A DNA stretch of 64,000 nt from positions 7,130,001-7,194,000 of the forward strand of contig NZ_CP144375.1 of the NCBI RefSeq assembly GCF_043575855.1, given 5' to 3'. Below, one piece after another: positions 1-8,113 of this stretch (position 1 is the stretch's first letter; every line of letters starts with the position of its first letter). Below the pieces are notes generated by a model. That model saw only the letters and a program-made list of their open reading frames with translations, did not search any database and was not told the origin of the DNA. The position numbers and the translations under genes are program-made. The DNA is from Kutzneria buriramensis (lineage in GTDB: Bacteria; Actinomycetota; Actinomycetes; Mycobacteriales; Pseudonocardiaceae).

Positions 1-30
1 GTGGGCAGCTGAACTTCCTGGCCGTCAGGA

Positions 31-61
31 ATGAGCCGCGTCCACGGGGGACACGGCTCAT
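31..61 (-). terminator. Hairpin terminator after the carbonic anhydrase gene
   Basis: An 8-bp perfect stem (31-38 with 54-61) continues after one mismatch into four more pairs (40-43 with 49-52), with a 5-nt loop. It lies 16 nt past the stop codon of the reverse-strand carbonic anhydrase gene. There is no clear T-run, which is common in high-GC actinobacteria. Confidence 0.55.
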
Positions 62-76
62 GTCCGGTGTGGACTG

Positions 77-565
77 TCAGGCGACCTCGTTGAGTTTGCC
101 GGTGGCGACGTCGAAGACGAAGCCGCGGATCTGGTCGGTGTGGGGGACGAAGGGGCTGGCCTGGATGCGGGCCACGGACTGGCGGACGTCGGCGTCGAGG
201 TCGGCGAAGGCCTCGGCGGCCCACGGCGGTTTGATGCCGGTCTCGGCCTGGATGTCGGCCTTGAACTGATCATCGGTGAAGGTGAGCATGCCGCAGTCGG
301 TGTGGTGGATGAGGATGACCTCACGGGTGCCGAGCAGGCGCTGGCTGATGGCCAGCGAGCGGATCTCGTCGTCGGTGACGACGCCGCCGGCGTTGCGGAT
401 GACGTGGGCCTCGCCCTCGGCCAGCCCCAGGATGCCGTAGACGTTGAGCCGCGCGTCCATGCAGGCGACGACGGCGACGTGCTTGGCGGGCGGCAGCGGC
501 AGGGGGCCGGTGAAGGTGGCGGCGTAGGCGGCGTTGTTGGCCAGGAGTTCATCGGTGACGGACAT
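77..565 (-). CDS. Beta-class carbonic anhydrase
   Basis: Cytoplasmic zinc enzyme that interconverts CO2 and bicarbonate. The 162-residue protein has the family signature: Cys35-Met-Asp37-Ala-Arg39, then His88 and Cys91 in HHTDC. Cys35, His88 and Cys91 are the expected zinc ligands and the Asp37/Arg39 dyad shapes the active site. Length and sequence closely resemble the small mycobacterial enzyme Rv1284 (recalled, not searched). The ATG at 565 is preceded by an AAGGA-type ribosome site about 10 nt away. The gene stands alone between two hairpins, so it is probably monocistronic. Family assignment is secure; physiological role (CO2 supply for carboxylation, pH) is inference. Confidence 0.93.
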   Translation of the reverse strand: MSVTDELLANNAAYAATFTGPLPLPPAKHVAVVACMDARLNVYGILGLAEGEAHVIRNAGGVVTDDEIRSLAISQRLLGTREVILIHHTDCGMLTFTDDQFKADIQAETGIKPPWAAEAFADLDADVRQSVARIQASPFVPHTDQIRGFVFDVATGKLNEVA

Positions 566-605
566 ACCTGTGGTCCTTCGCTCGAAAGGGAAAGAGACAC
601 ACGAA

Positions 606-632
606 GGCCGCGTCCACGGGAGGGACGCGGCC
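606..632 (-). terminator. GC-rich hairpin terminator
   Basis: Perfect 10-bp inverted repeat (606-615 and 623-632) around a 7-nt loop. It sits downstream of the reverse-strand DUF2631 gene and upstream of the carbonic anhydrase start, so it most likely ends the DUF2631 transcript and insulates the next gene. Confidence 0.6.
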
Positions 633-758
633 TAGTGACAGGCTTCGTCGAACAGGCGGACGCGGCGGGTCGGCCAGAAGGCCTCCAGCGACGTCACGCC
701 CATGCAGCCGAGTGAACTGAGCCCCGCGCACCGGCGCAAGGGCGTCCCACCAGGTGGG

Positions 759-1019
759 TCAGCGGCGCCACGCGGTGCGGCTGCGGATCCGGTCCCAGAT
801 CAGCGCGAGCACGATCACGGCGGCGGTGGCGATGAGGTAGATGTCCTCGATGTGCCCGCGGTGGTTGCCGATCAGCATCAGCAGCATCGCGATGGCGGTC
901 AGCCAGCCGGCGATGCGGGTGGCCTTGGGGAAGGAGCCGTGCCAGCCCCACTCGACGGACGGCTCGTCGTGCGGGTCGACGACGCTGCCCGGACGCTTCT
1001 CCAACTCCGACGACGCCAC
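759..1019 (-). CDS. DUF2631 small membrane protein
   Basis: An 86-residue protein of unknown function from an actinobacterial family. A soluble acidic N-terminus with a conserved WGW motif precedes two hydrophobic helices (roughly residues 36-53 and 60-76) joined by a short GNHxGH loop, ending in a basic tail. I use the GTG at 1019 rather than the upstream ATG at 1058: a strong AGGAG lies 5 nt before the GTG, and the protein then begins ASSELE, like the mycobacterial homologue Rv2876 (recalled). As in mycobacteria it sits near dxr, rip1 and ispG. No biochemical role can be given. Confidence 0.82.
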   Translation of the reverse strand: MASSELEKRPGSVVDPHDEPSVEWGWHGSFPKATRIAGWLTAIAMLLMLIGNHRGHIEDIYLIATAAVIVLALIWDRIRSRTAWRR

Positions 1020-1074
1020 GATCGCTCCTGGTCTGACTAGGGTTTCCAACGCCGTCATGGTCTCACACGGAGAT

Positions 1075-1114
1075 GACGAGGCACCCGGGCGGGTGGCCGG
1101 CCGGGCGCCTCGTC
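1075..1114 (-). terminator. Hairpin terminator after the GlsB-like gene
   Basis: An 8-bp perfect stem (1075-1082 with 1107-1114) encloses a GC-rich loop that can pair further. It lies just beyond the reverse-strand stop at 1125 and before the next reverse gene. Confidence 0.5.
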
Positions 1115-1124
1115 GGGAAACGGC

Positions 1125-1391
1125 CTACGCGCGGGACCTGCGGCCCGTCACCAGCCGGAAGATGGCCAGCACGATGACGGCGCCGAGGATCGCGAGCAGC
1201 CATGTGCGGAGGTCGAAGAAGCCGCCGAGGTCGGTCTGGAAGATCGCCTTGCCGATGAACCCGCCGACGAAGCCGCCGACGATCCCGAGCACCGCGGTCA
1301 GGATGATGCCGCCGCCGTCGCGGCCGGGCATGATCGCCTTGGCGATGATGCCGACGATCAGACCGAGCACGATCCACCCGATGACGCCCAC
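1125..1391 (-). CDS. GlsB/YeaQ/YmgE family small membrane protein
   Basis: An 88-residue protein of three hydrophobic helices separated by short glycine-rich turns (GGGII, GGFVGGFIG), the layout of the transglycosylase-associated / GlsB/YeaQ family. It sits in the cytoplasmic membrane; the family is often stress-associated in bacteria, but no catalytic activity is established. A GTG start at 1391 is preceded by GGAAGGAG at about 9 nt. It diverges from dxr, so the 150-nt gap 1392-1540 probably carries promoters for both; I see no convincing hexamer pair there. Family call is good, function unknown. Confidence 0.85.
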   Translation of the reverse strand: MGVIGWIVLGLIVGIIAKAIMPGRDGGGIILTAVLGIVGGFVGGFIGKAIFQTDLGGFFDLRTWLLAILGAVIVLAIFRLVTGRRSRA

Positions 1392-1540
1392 AGGGTCACG
1401 CTCCTTCCGCCGGGCCGGCGTGTCCGGCCCGCGCTCGCCTCTGATTTACCCCCTTGACCGATCATCACGCACCTTTTACCAACTCGTTATCATCCGACTG
1501 TGCTGTCCGTGACCGCGCCCGATCGGCGAGAATGGCCGCG

Positions 1541-2764
1541 ATGGACACCGCGAACCCGCGGGTGCTCGTGCTCGGCTCGACCGGGTCGATCGGCACCCAG
1601 GCCCTTGACGTCATCGCCGCCAACCGTGACCGCTTCCGCCTCGCCGGCATCTCCGCCGGCGGCGCCGACCCGGCCCTGCTCGCCCGCCAGGCGCTCGACC
1701 ACGAGGTCGACGCGGTCGCGGTGACCCGGGCCACCTCGGTCGAGGACCTCCAGCTCGCCCTCTACGCCGAGGCCCAGCGTCGCGGCTACGCCCGCGGCGA
1801 CTTCCGGCTGCCCCGCATCCTGGCCGGCCCGGACGCGAACGAGGAGCTGATCGACTCCACGCCCGCGGACGTCGTCCTCAACGGCCTGCCGGGCTCCCAG
1901 GGCCTGCAGCCCTCCCTCAGGGCGCTGGCCACCGGCGCCCGCCTCGCCCTGGCCAACAAGGAATCCCTGATCGCCGGCGGCGCGCTGGTGCTCAGGGCGG
2001 CCAAGCCGGGCCAGCTGGTGTCGGTGGACTCCGAGCACTCGGCGCTGGCGCAGTGCCTGCGCGGCGGCACCGAGGCCGAGGTGGCCCGGCTCGTCCTGAC
2101 GGCGTCGGGCGGCCCGTTCCGCGGCAAGAAGCGGGCCGACCTGGCCGGCGTCACGGTGGACCAGGCCATGGCCCACCCCACCTGGTCGATGGGCCCGCTG
2201 ATCACCACGAACTCGGCCACGCTGATGAACAAGGGCCTGGAGCTGATCGAGGCCCACCTGCTGTTCGACGTCCCGTACGACCGCATCGACGTGGTGGTGC
2301 ACCCGCAGTCGGTGATCCACTCCATGGTCACCTTCGTGGACGGCTCGACGCTGGCCCAGGCCAGCCCGCCGGACATGCGGCTGCCGATCTCGCTGGCTCT
2401 GGGCTGGCCCGACCGGGTGCCGGGCGCGGCGAGCGCCTGCGACTGGAGCAAGGCCGCCACCTGGACGTTCGAGCCACTGGACAACGAGACCTTCCCGGCC
2501 GTGGAGCTGGCCCGCAGCGCGGGCACGGCCGGCGGCTGCCTGCCGGCGATCTACAACGCGTCCAACGAGGAGTCGGTCGCCGCCTTCCTGGCGGGAAACG
2601 CTGCCTTCACCTCCATCGTGGACACTGTTGAGCGGGTGCTCACCGAAGCCGACCAGTGGCGCGGGGAACCCGCCGATGTGGCCGAGGTGTTGGCCGCCGA
2701 GGACTGGGCCCGCGCGCGAGCGCGTGAACTGGTCGCGCGACCTGTCGGTTCGGGAAGGGACTGA
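1541..2764 (+). CDS. dxr: 1-deoxy-D-xylulose 5-phosphate reductoisomerase
   Basis: Second enzyme of the MEP isoprenoid pathway: NADPH-dependent rearrangement and reduction of DXP to MEP, in the cytoplasm, with Mg2+ or Mn2+. The N-terminal Rossmann motif GSTGSIG (residues 12-18), the SVDSEHSA metal/substrate segment, TASGGPFR, HPTWSMG and the NSATLMNKGLE helix are all present, giving a full-length enzyme of 407 residues. The ATG at 1541 puts the Rossmann strand at the usual distance from the N-terminus; an in-frame ATG at 1532 is also possible. It is followed after 2 nt by the rip1 start, whose ribosome site lies inside the dxr 3' end, so the two are translationally coupled. This gene order is conserved in mycobacteria. 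Confidence 0.96.
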   Translation: MDTANPRVLVLGSTGSIGTQALDVIAANRDRFRLAGISAGGADPALLARQALDHEVDAVAVTRATSVEDLQLALYAEAQRRGYARGDFRLPRILAGPDANEELIDSTPADVVLNGLPGSQGLQPSLRALATGARLALANKESLIAGGALVLRAAKPGQLVSVDSEHSALAQCLRGGTEAEVARLVLTASGGPFRGKKRADLAGVTVDQAMAHPTWSMGPLITTNSATLMNKGLELIEAHLLFDVPYDRIDVVVHPQSVIHSMVTFVDGSTLAQASPPDMRLPISLALGWPDRVPGAASACDWSKAATWTFEPLDNETFPAVELARSAGTAGGCLPAIYNASNEESVAAFLAGNAAFTSIVDTVERVLTEADQWRGEPADVAEVLAAEDWARARARELVARPVGSGRD

Positions 2765-2766
2765 GT

Positions 2767-3984
2767 GTGCTGTACGTCCTGGGTGTGGTGCTGTTCGCGC
2801 TGGGCATCGGCATCTCCGTGGCCCTGCACGAGTTCGGCCACCTGCTGACGGCCAAGGCCTTCGGCATGAAGGTGACCCGGTACTTCATCGGGTTCGGCCC
2901 GAAGATCTGGTCCTTCCGCCGCGGCGAGACCGAGTACGGGCTCAAGATCATCCCGGCCGGCGGGTTCTGCGACATCGTCGGCATGACCGCGCTGGACGAG
3001 GTCGCCCCCGAGGACGCGCCGCGCGCCTTCTACCGGCAGAAGACCTGGAAGCGGGTCATCGTGCTGTCGGCCGGCTCGATCACGCACTTCCTGATCGGCC
3101 TGCTGGTGGTGTTCGTCGCGGCGATCTCGCTGGGCCTGCCCAACTCCGACGACCAGCCGATCGCCGGCCAGATCGCCCAGTGCGCGCAGGCCACCCAGGA
3201 CCCGGTCACGGGCAAGTACAGCGACTGCACGCCGTCGGACCCGGCCCCGGCGAAGGCGGCGGGCATGCAGGTCGGCGACCGGGTGCTGTCGGTCGCGGGC
3301 CGCCCGATCTCCACCTACACCGACATGGTGAACATCACCCACGACGCCAAGGGCCCCACGCCCTTCGTGGTCGAGCGGGACGGCAAGCAGCTGACGCTGA
3401 CCATCGACGTGGTCAAGGTGCAGCGCATCCTGGACCTGACCAAGCCGCTGGGCGCGAACGACCCCACCGGGTCGGTGGGCGCGATCGGCATGGTGCGCTC
3501 CAACACCGTCACCTACGGCCCGATCGCCGCGCTCGGCGCGACGGGCGTGTTCACCGGGCAGATGTTCGAGGCCGTGTGGGAGGGCCTCAAGGCGCTGCCG
3601 ACGAAGATCCCGGCGCTGCTGACCGCGATCGGCGGCGGCCAGCGCGACCCGAACGCGCCGGTCAGCGTGGTCGGCGCCAGCCTCATCGGCGGCCAGGCGG
3701 CCGACCTCGGGGCCTGGTGGTTCTTCGTGATCCTGTTGGCCAACCTGAACTTCTTCGTCGGCGTGTTCAACCTGTTGCCGCTGCTGCCGCTGGACGGCGG
3801 GCACATCGCGGTCAACCTGTACGAGCGGGTGCGCGACCAGGTGCGCAAGTGGCGGGGCAAGCCGGCCGGCGCCCCGGTCGACTACCTCAAGTTGCTGCCG
3901 CTGACCTATGTGCTGGTGCTGCTGGGTGGCGCGTACACCCTGTTGGCCATCACCGCGGACATCGTGAATCCGATCAAGCTGTGA
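2767..3984 (+). CDS. rip1: Site-2 intramembrane zinc metalloprotease (Rip1/RseP family)
   Basis: Membrane-embedded protease that cuts anti-sigma factors and other membrane proteins within the bilayer. The 405-residue protein has an N-terminal helix carrying the zinc motif HEFGH (21-25), a central PDZ region after about residue 150, and a C-terminal helix with the third ligand in LDGGH (Asp343). Together with the helix near 375-395 this matches the S2P layout. GTG start at 2767, 2 nt after the dxr stop, with a GGAAGGGA site in the end of dxr. Its position between dxr and ispG matches mycobacterial Rip1 (Rv2869c, recalled), which regulates envelope composition. Substrates here are not identifiable from sequence. 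Confidence 0.93.
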   Translation: MLYVLGVVLFALGIGISVALHEFGHLLTAKAFGMKVTRYFIGFGPKIWSFRRGETEYGLKIIPAGGFCDIVGMTALDEVAPEDAPRAFYRQKTWKRVIVLSAGSITHFLIGLLVVFVAAISLGLPNSDDQPIAGQIAQCAQATQDPVTGKYSDCTPSDPAPAKAAGMQVGDRVLSVAGRPISTYTDMVNITHDAKGPTPFVVERDGKQLTLTIDVVKVQRILDLTKPLGANDPTGSVGAIGMVRSNTVTYGPIAALGATGVFTGQMFEAVWEGLKALPTKIPALLTAIGGGQRDPNAPVSVVGASLIGGQAADLGAWWFFVILLANLNFFVGVFNLLPLLPLDGGHIAVNLYERVRDQVRKWRGKPAGAPVDYLKLLPLTYVLVLLGGAYTLLAITADIVNPIKL

Positions 3985-4112
3985 ACGCTGGGTCGACCAG
4001 GTGGTGACGCTGCGTGAGTATCTGTAGCGTCACGTAGCCGCGGCGCGCGTCCTGGACCGTTCAGCCGGTAAGTTGTAGGCGTAGAGGACCCCGTCGATCT
4101 GAATGGATCAGC

Positions 4113-5261
4113 ATGGTTGTCAGCCTTGGTATGCCTGCGACTCCGCCGCCGGTGTTGAGCGAGCGGCGCCGGACCCGGCAGCTGCGCGTCGGCTCGGTCG
4201 GCGTCGGCAGTGACTACCCCGTCTCCGTGCAGTCCATGACCACCACACTCACCGCCGACGTCAACTCGACGCTCCAGCAGATCGCCGAGCTGACCGCCGC
4301 CGGCTGCGACATCGTCCGGGTGGCCTGCCCGTCCCAGGACGACGCCGACGCGCTGCCGGCGATCGCCAAGAAGTCCTCGATCCCGGTCATCGCCGACATC
4401 CACTTCCAGCCCAAGTACGTGTTCGCCGCGATCGAGGCCGGCTGCGCCGCGGTCCGGGTGAACCCGGGCAACATCAAGAAGTTCGACGACAAGGTCCGCG
4501 AGATCGCGCAGGCCGCCAAGGACCACGGCACGCCGATCCGGATCGGCGTCAACGCCGGCTCCCTGGACCCCAGGTTGTTGCAGAAGCACGGCAAGGCCAC
4601 CCCGGAGGCGCTGGTCGAGTCGGCGCTGTGGGAGGCCTCGCTGTTCGCCGAGCACGACTTCCACGACATCAAGATCTCGGTCAAGCACAACGACCCTGTG
4701 GTCATGGTCCGGGCCTACGAGCTGTTGGCCGAGTCCTGCGACTACCCGCTGCACCTGGGCGTGACCGAGGCCGGTCCGGCGTTTCAGGGCACGATCAAGT
4801 CGGCGGTGGCCTTCGGCGCGCTGCTGCGCCAGGGCATCGGCGACACCATCCGGGTGTCGCTGTCGGCGCCGCCGGTGGAGGAGATCAAGGTCGGCACGCA
4901 GATCCTGCAGTCGCTCAACCTGCGCCCGCGCAAGCTGGAGATCGTGTCCTGCCCGTCGTGCGGGCGGGCTCAGGTGGACGTGTACAAGCTGGCCGAGGAG
5001 GTCACCGCCGGCCTGGAGGGCATGGAGGTGCCGCTGCGGGTCGCGGTGATGGGCTGTGTCGTCAACGGCCCCGGCGAGGCCCGCGAGGCCGACCTGGGCG
5101 TGGCGTCGGGCAACGGCAAGGGTCAGATCTTCGTCAAGGGCCAGGTCGTCAAGACGGTGCCGGAGCACCAGATCGTGGAGACGCTGATCGAGGAGGCCAT
5201 GCGCATCGCCGAGGACATGGAGCCGGTCGACGGCGCCTCCCCGGTGGTCACCGCCTCCTGA
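4113..5261 (+). CDS. ispG: 4-hydroxy-3-methylbut-2-en-1-yl diphosphate synthase (IspG/GcpE)
   Basis: Penultimate MEP-pathway enzyme: reductive opening of MEcPP to HMBPP using a [4Fe-4S] cluster. The TIM-barrel part (about 1-270) is followed by the cluster domain with Cys280 and Cys283 in SCPSCG, Cys315 in GCVVNGPGE and the nearby Glu of that motif as fourth ligand. The 382-residue length is that of the short bacterial type. The ATG at 4113 gives the same N-terminal spacing as the mycobacterial protein. A 128-nt gap after rip1 leaves room for its own promoter but I cannot identify one. With dxr in the same block, two steps of one pathway are co-located. Confidence 0.96.
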   Translation: MVVSLGMPATPPPVLSERRRTRQLRVGSVGVGSDYPVSVQSMTTTLTADVNSTLQQIAELTAAGCDIVRVACPSQDDADALPAIAKKSSIPVIADIHFQPKYVFAAIEAGCAAVRVNPGNIKKFDDKVREIAQAAKDHGTPIRIGVNAGSLDPRLLQKHGKATPEALVESALWEASLFAEHDFHDIKISVKHNDPVVMVRAYELLAESCDYPLHLGVTEAGPAFQGTIKSAVAFGALLRQGIGDTIRVSLSAPPVEEIKVGTQILQSLNLRPRKLEIVSCPSCGRAQVDVYKLAEEVTAGLEGMEVPLRVAVMGCVVNGPGEAREADLGVASGNGKGQIFVKGQVVKTVPEHQIVETLIEEAMRIAEDMEPVDGASPVVTAS

Positions 5262-5383
5262 CCCGATCGGGATGCGAACCGCGTGGGCGGGGCCCGTCCG
5301 CGCGGTCCGGCCGGGTGCCTAAGATCCGCTAAGTGGGTGCTCATGCGCGCAGGTTGCCTGCGTTATCTGGCAGGCTGGGGAGC

Positions 5384-6238
5384 GTGTTGAGGCTTGCCGG
5401 GGCACGGGTGCTCGATGATCGGGACGTGTCGGCGGTGCGCGCGGTGCTCGACGAGGACCCGATCGCGTCCTGCATGGTCGCCGCGCGCGTGGAGATCGCG
5501 GGCGCGGACCCGTGGCGGCTGGGCGGCGAGCTGTGGGGCCTGGAGGGCCGTCCGGCCCGCAGCGGCCGGCTCACCGGCCTGTGCTTCTCCGGCCCGAACC
5601 TGATCCCGCTGGCCGGCAACCGAGCCGCGCTGCGGCACTTCGCCGACCGCGCGCTGCGCCGGCACCGGATGTGCTCCTCGCTGGTCGGCCCGGCCGACCT
5701 GGTGATGGGGCTGTGGCAGGAGCTGGAACCGGTGTGGGGGCCGGCCCGGGAGGTGCGGCCGCACCAGCCGCTGCTCGCCATGGGAGGCTCCCCGACGATC
5801 GCGCCGGACCCGCTGGTCCGCCCGGTCCGCCCGGACGAGCTGGACCAGTACCTGCCGGCCGCGGTGGCGATGTTCACCGAGGAGGTGGGCGTCGACCCGT
5901 GTCTTGAGGACGGCGGCGCGGGCTATCGGGCCCGGGTCGCCGAGTTGATCGCCGGCGGGCGGGCGTTCGCCCGGTTCGAGCGCGGCGAGGTCGTCTACAA
6001 GGCCGAGATCGGGGCGCTGTCGGCCAAGGTGGGCCAGATCCAGGGCGTGTGGGTGCGGCCGGACCGCCGCGGCCAGGGCCTGGGCGCTACCGGCACCGCC
6101 GCGGTGGCCGACCGGCTGGTGCGCGGGCTGGGCCGTACGGCCAGCCTCTACGTCAACGGGTTCAACGCGCCCGCGCGGGCGGCCTATCGCCGGATCGGCT
6201 TCTCGGAGGTCGGCCGGTACGCCACCGTGTTGTTTTGA
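5384..6238 (+). CDS. GNAT family N-acetyltransferase with DUF4081-type N-terminus
   Basis: A 284-residue protein with two halves: an N-terminal DUF4081-like region (about 1-140) and a C-terminal GNAT fold (about 150-284). The acetyl-CoA loop appears as RPDRRGQGLG, followed by the NGFNAPARAAYRRIGF helix-strand typical of GNATs. The substrate is unknown. I start at the GTG at 5384 because GGGGAG lies just upstream; an earlier in-frame start at 5333 lacks a site. The gene follows ispG as in mycobacteria (Rv2867c, recalled), suggesting a conserved but uncharacterised link to the envelope/isoprenoid block. Confidence 0.85.
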   Translation: MLRLAGARVLDDRDVSAVRAVLDEDPIASCMVAARVEIAGADPWRLGGELWGLEGRPARSGRLTGLCFSGPNLIPLAGNRAALRHFADRALRRHRMCSSLVGPADLVMGLWQELEPVWGPAREVRPHQPLLAMGGSPTIAPDPLVRPVRPDELDQYLPAAVAMFTEEVGVDPCLEDGGAGYRARVAELIAGGRAFARFERGEVVYKAEIGALSAKVGQIQGVWVRPDRRGQGLGATGTAAVADRLVRGLGRTASLYVNGFNAPARAAYRRIGFSEVGRYATVLF

Positions 6239-6306
6239 CCTAGTTCCGACCGGACGCACGGCCATATCACGCGAATTTGTCGGGGCCGGATGGCATAGTG
6301 CGGGCC

Positions 6307-8109
6307 GTGCCGAGAAAGCTGCCGCTGGCGATCGCGTTCGCACTGGTCCTGCCGCTGAGCGCGTGCGGCCTGTTCGAGTCGAAGCCCAGCCAGGACGACA
6401 TCGCCAGGAACTTCCTGGCCGCCTTCGCCAAGGGTGACACCGCCGCGGCGGCCCAGCTCGCGGACGACACGAACGGCGCCAAGGCGATGCTGGACAAGGT
6501 CAAGGCGGCGCTCAAGCCCAAGGCCGTGACGCTGACGGCGGCCGCCTCGCAGCCGCCCAGCGGCGACACCGCGACGGTGCCGTTCAACGCCGACTGGAAC
6601 CTCGGCGACGACCGCTCCTGGAAGTACCAGGGCTCGCTGGCGATGACCAAGGCCAGCGGCGACTGGAAGGTGCACTGGCAGCCCGAGGACATCCACCCGA
6701 AGCTGTCGGCCCAGCAGTCGATCGAGCTGAAGGTGCAGCAGCCCGACCCGGCGCCGGTGCTCGACCGCGACGGCGCGCCGCTGCTCGCGCCGACCCCGGT
6801 GATCGGCATCTCGGTGGACCGCAAGCAGGCCGGCGACCTGGGCTCGGTGGCCAACGCGCTGGCCGCGGCGCTGGGCCAGTTCGACAACACGATCACCGCC
6901 CAGTCGATCATCGACGGCGCCACCAAGACGCCGGACGGCCAGGTGTACTCGGTGATCAACCTGCGCGACTCGGACTACCAGAAGGTGCGTGCGCAGATCC
7001 ACGAGCTGCCCGGGGTCAGCTTCGTCACCTCGACGCAGCTGCTGGCCCAGAACAAGGCGCTCGGCCCGCAGTTCCTGACGGCGATCAAGACGGCGGTCAA
7101 CGCCCAGGTCGCCGGCGCGGCCGGCTGGCACGTGGTGACCCTGGACGCGGCCGGCAACGAGGTCAACGACCTGGCCGGCAAGGACCCGCAGGCGGCGCAG
7201 TCGCTGACCACCACGATCGGCACCAACTACCAGGCGGCCGCGCAGGCCGCGCTGGCCGGCGTGCCGCAGGCGTCGGCGATCGTGGCCATGCAGCCGTCGA
7301 CCGGCGAGATCCTGGCCGTGGCGCAGAACGCGCCGGCCGACGCGCAGGGCCTGATCGCGCTGACCGGCCAGTTCCCGCCCGGCTCCACGTTCAAGATCGT
7401 CACGGGCATCTCGGCGCTGGAGGCCGGCAAGGTCACCCTGGACGGGCCGCAGGCCTGCCCCGGCACGACCACCATCGACGGCCGGGTCATCCCCAACGAG
7501 AACAAGTTCGACCTGGGCACGGTGCCGCTGCGCACCGCGTTCGCCCAGTCCTGCAACACGACGTTCTCCCAGATCGCGGCCACCCAGCTGACCAGCGAGC
7601 AGCTCGCCGACACGGCCAAGCAGCTGGGCATCGGCGCCGACTTCACGGTGCCGGGCGTGACCACGGTGACCGGCTCGGTGCCGGTGCCGACCTCGACCGT
7701 GGAGCGCGCCGAGGACGGCTTCGGCCAGGGCAAGGACCAGGTCAGCCCGTTCGGCATGGCGGTGGTCGCCTCCACCGTGGTGAAGGGCTCGATCCCGACG
7801 CCGAGCCTGATCCGCGGCACCCAGACCAAGGTCAACACGCCCGCGCAGCAGCCGGTGCCCGGCCCGGTGCTGGACTCGATACGGCAGATGATGCGGGCCG
7901 TGGTCACCGACGGCACCGCGAAGGCGATCAAGGACATCCCCGACGTGGCCGGCAAGACCGGCACCGCGCAGTTCGGCGACGGCACCAACTCGCACGGCTG
8001 GTTCGTCGGCTACCGCGGCGACCTCGCGTTCGCGGTGCTGCTGGTGGGCGCGGGCACGTCGTCGCCGGCCGTGGTGGTGGCGGGCAACTTCCTGCGCGCG
8101 GTGCACTGA
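6307..8109 (+). CDS. Lipoprotein penicillin-binding protein with MecA_N-like domain (transpeptidase)
   Basis: Class B-type peptidoglycan transpeptidase anchored as a lipoprotein. The first ~20 residues form a signal ending in the lipobox LSAC. Then come an NTF2-like MecA_N domain (about 25-140), a dimerisation domain (about 145-300) and the transpeptidase domain (about 320-600). All three active-site motifs are intact: Ser360-Thr-Phe-Lys363, Ser415-Cys-Asn417 and Lys550-Thr-Gly552. The GTG at 6307 gives a normal lipoprotein signal; GTG 6298 and TTG 6277 are alternatives and none has a strong ribosome site. It resembles Rv2864c in the same neighbourhood (recalled). It probably crosslinks cell wall; a role in beta-lactam tolerance is possible but unproven. 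Confidence 0.92.
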   Translation: MPRKLPLAIAFALVLPLSACGLFESKPSQDDIARNFLAAFAKGDTAAAAQLADDTNGAKAMLDKVKAALKPKAVTLTAAASQPPSGDTATVPFNADWNLGDDRSWKYQGSLAMTKASGDWKVHWQPEDIHPKLSAQQSIELKVQQPDPAPVLDRDGAPLLAPTPVIGISVDRKQAGDLGSVANALAAALGQFDNTITAQSIIDGATKTPDGQVYSVINLRDSDYQKVRAQIHELPGVSFVTSTQLLAQNKALGPQFLTAIKTAVNAQVAGAAGWHVVTLDAAGNEVNDLAGKDPQAAQSLTTTIGTNYQAAAQAALAGVPQASAIVAMQPSTGEILAVAQNAPADAQGLIALTGQFPPGSTFKIVTGISALEAGKVTLDGPQACPGTTTIDGRVIPNENKFDLGTVPLRTAFAQSCNTTFSQIAATQLTSEQLADTAKQLGIGADFTVPGVTTVTGSVPVPTSTVERAEDGFGQGKDQVSPFGMAVVASTVVKGSIPTPSLIRGTQTKVNTPAQQPVPGPVLDSIRQMMRAVVTDGTAKAIKDIPDVAGKTGTAQFGDGTNSHGWFVGYRGDLAFAVLLVGAGTSSPAVVVAGNFLRAVH

Positions 8110-8113
8110 TCCG

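Noticed and set aside
759..1058. Upstream ATG at 1058 as the start of the DUF2631 gene
   Set aside because: No ribosome site there, whereas the GTG at 1019 has AGGAG 5 nt upstream and gives the family's usual N-terminus.
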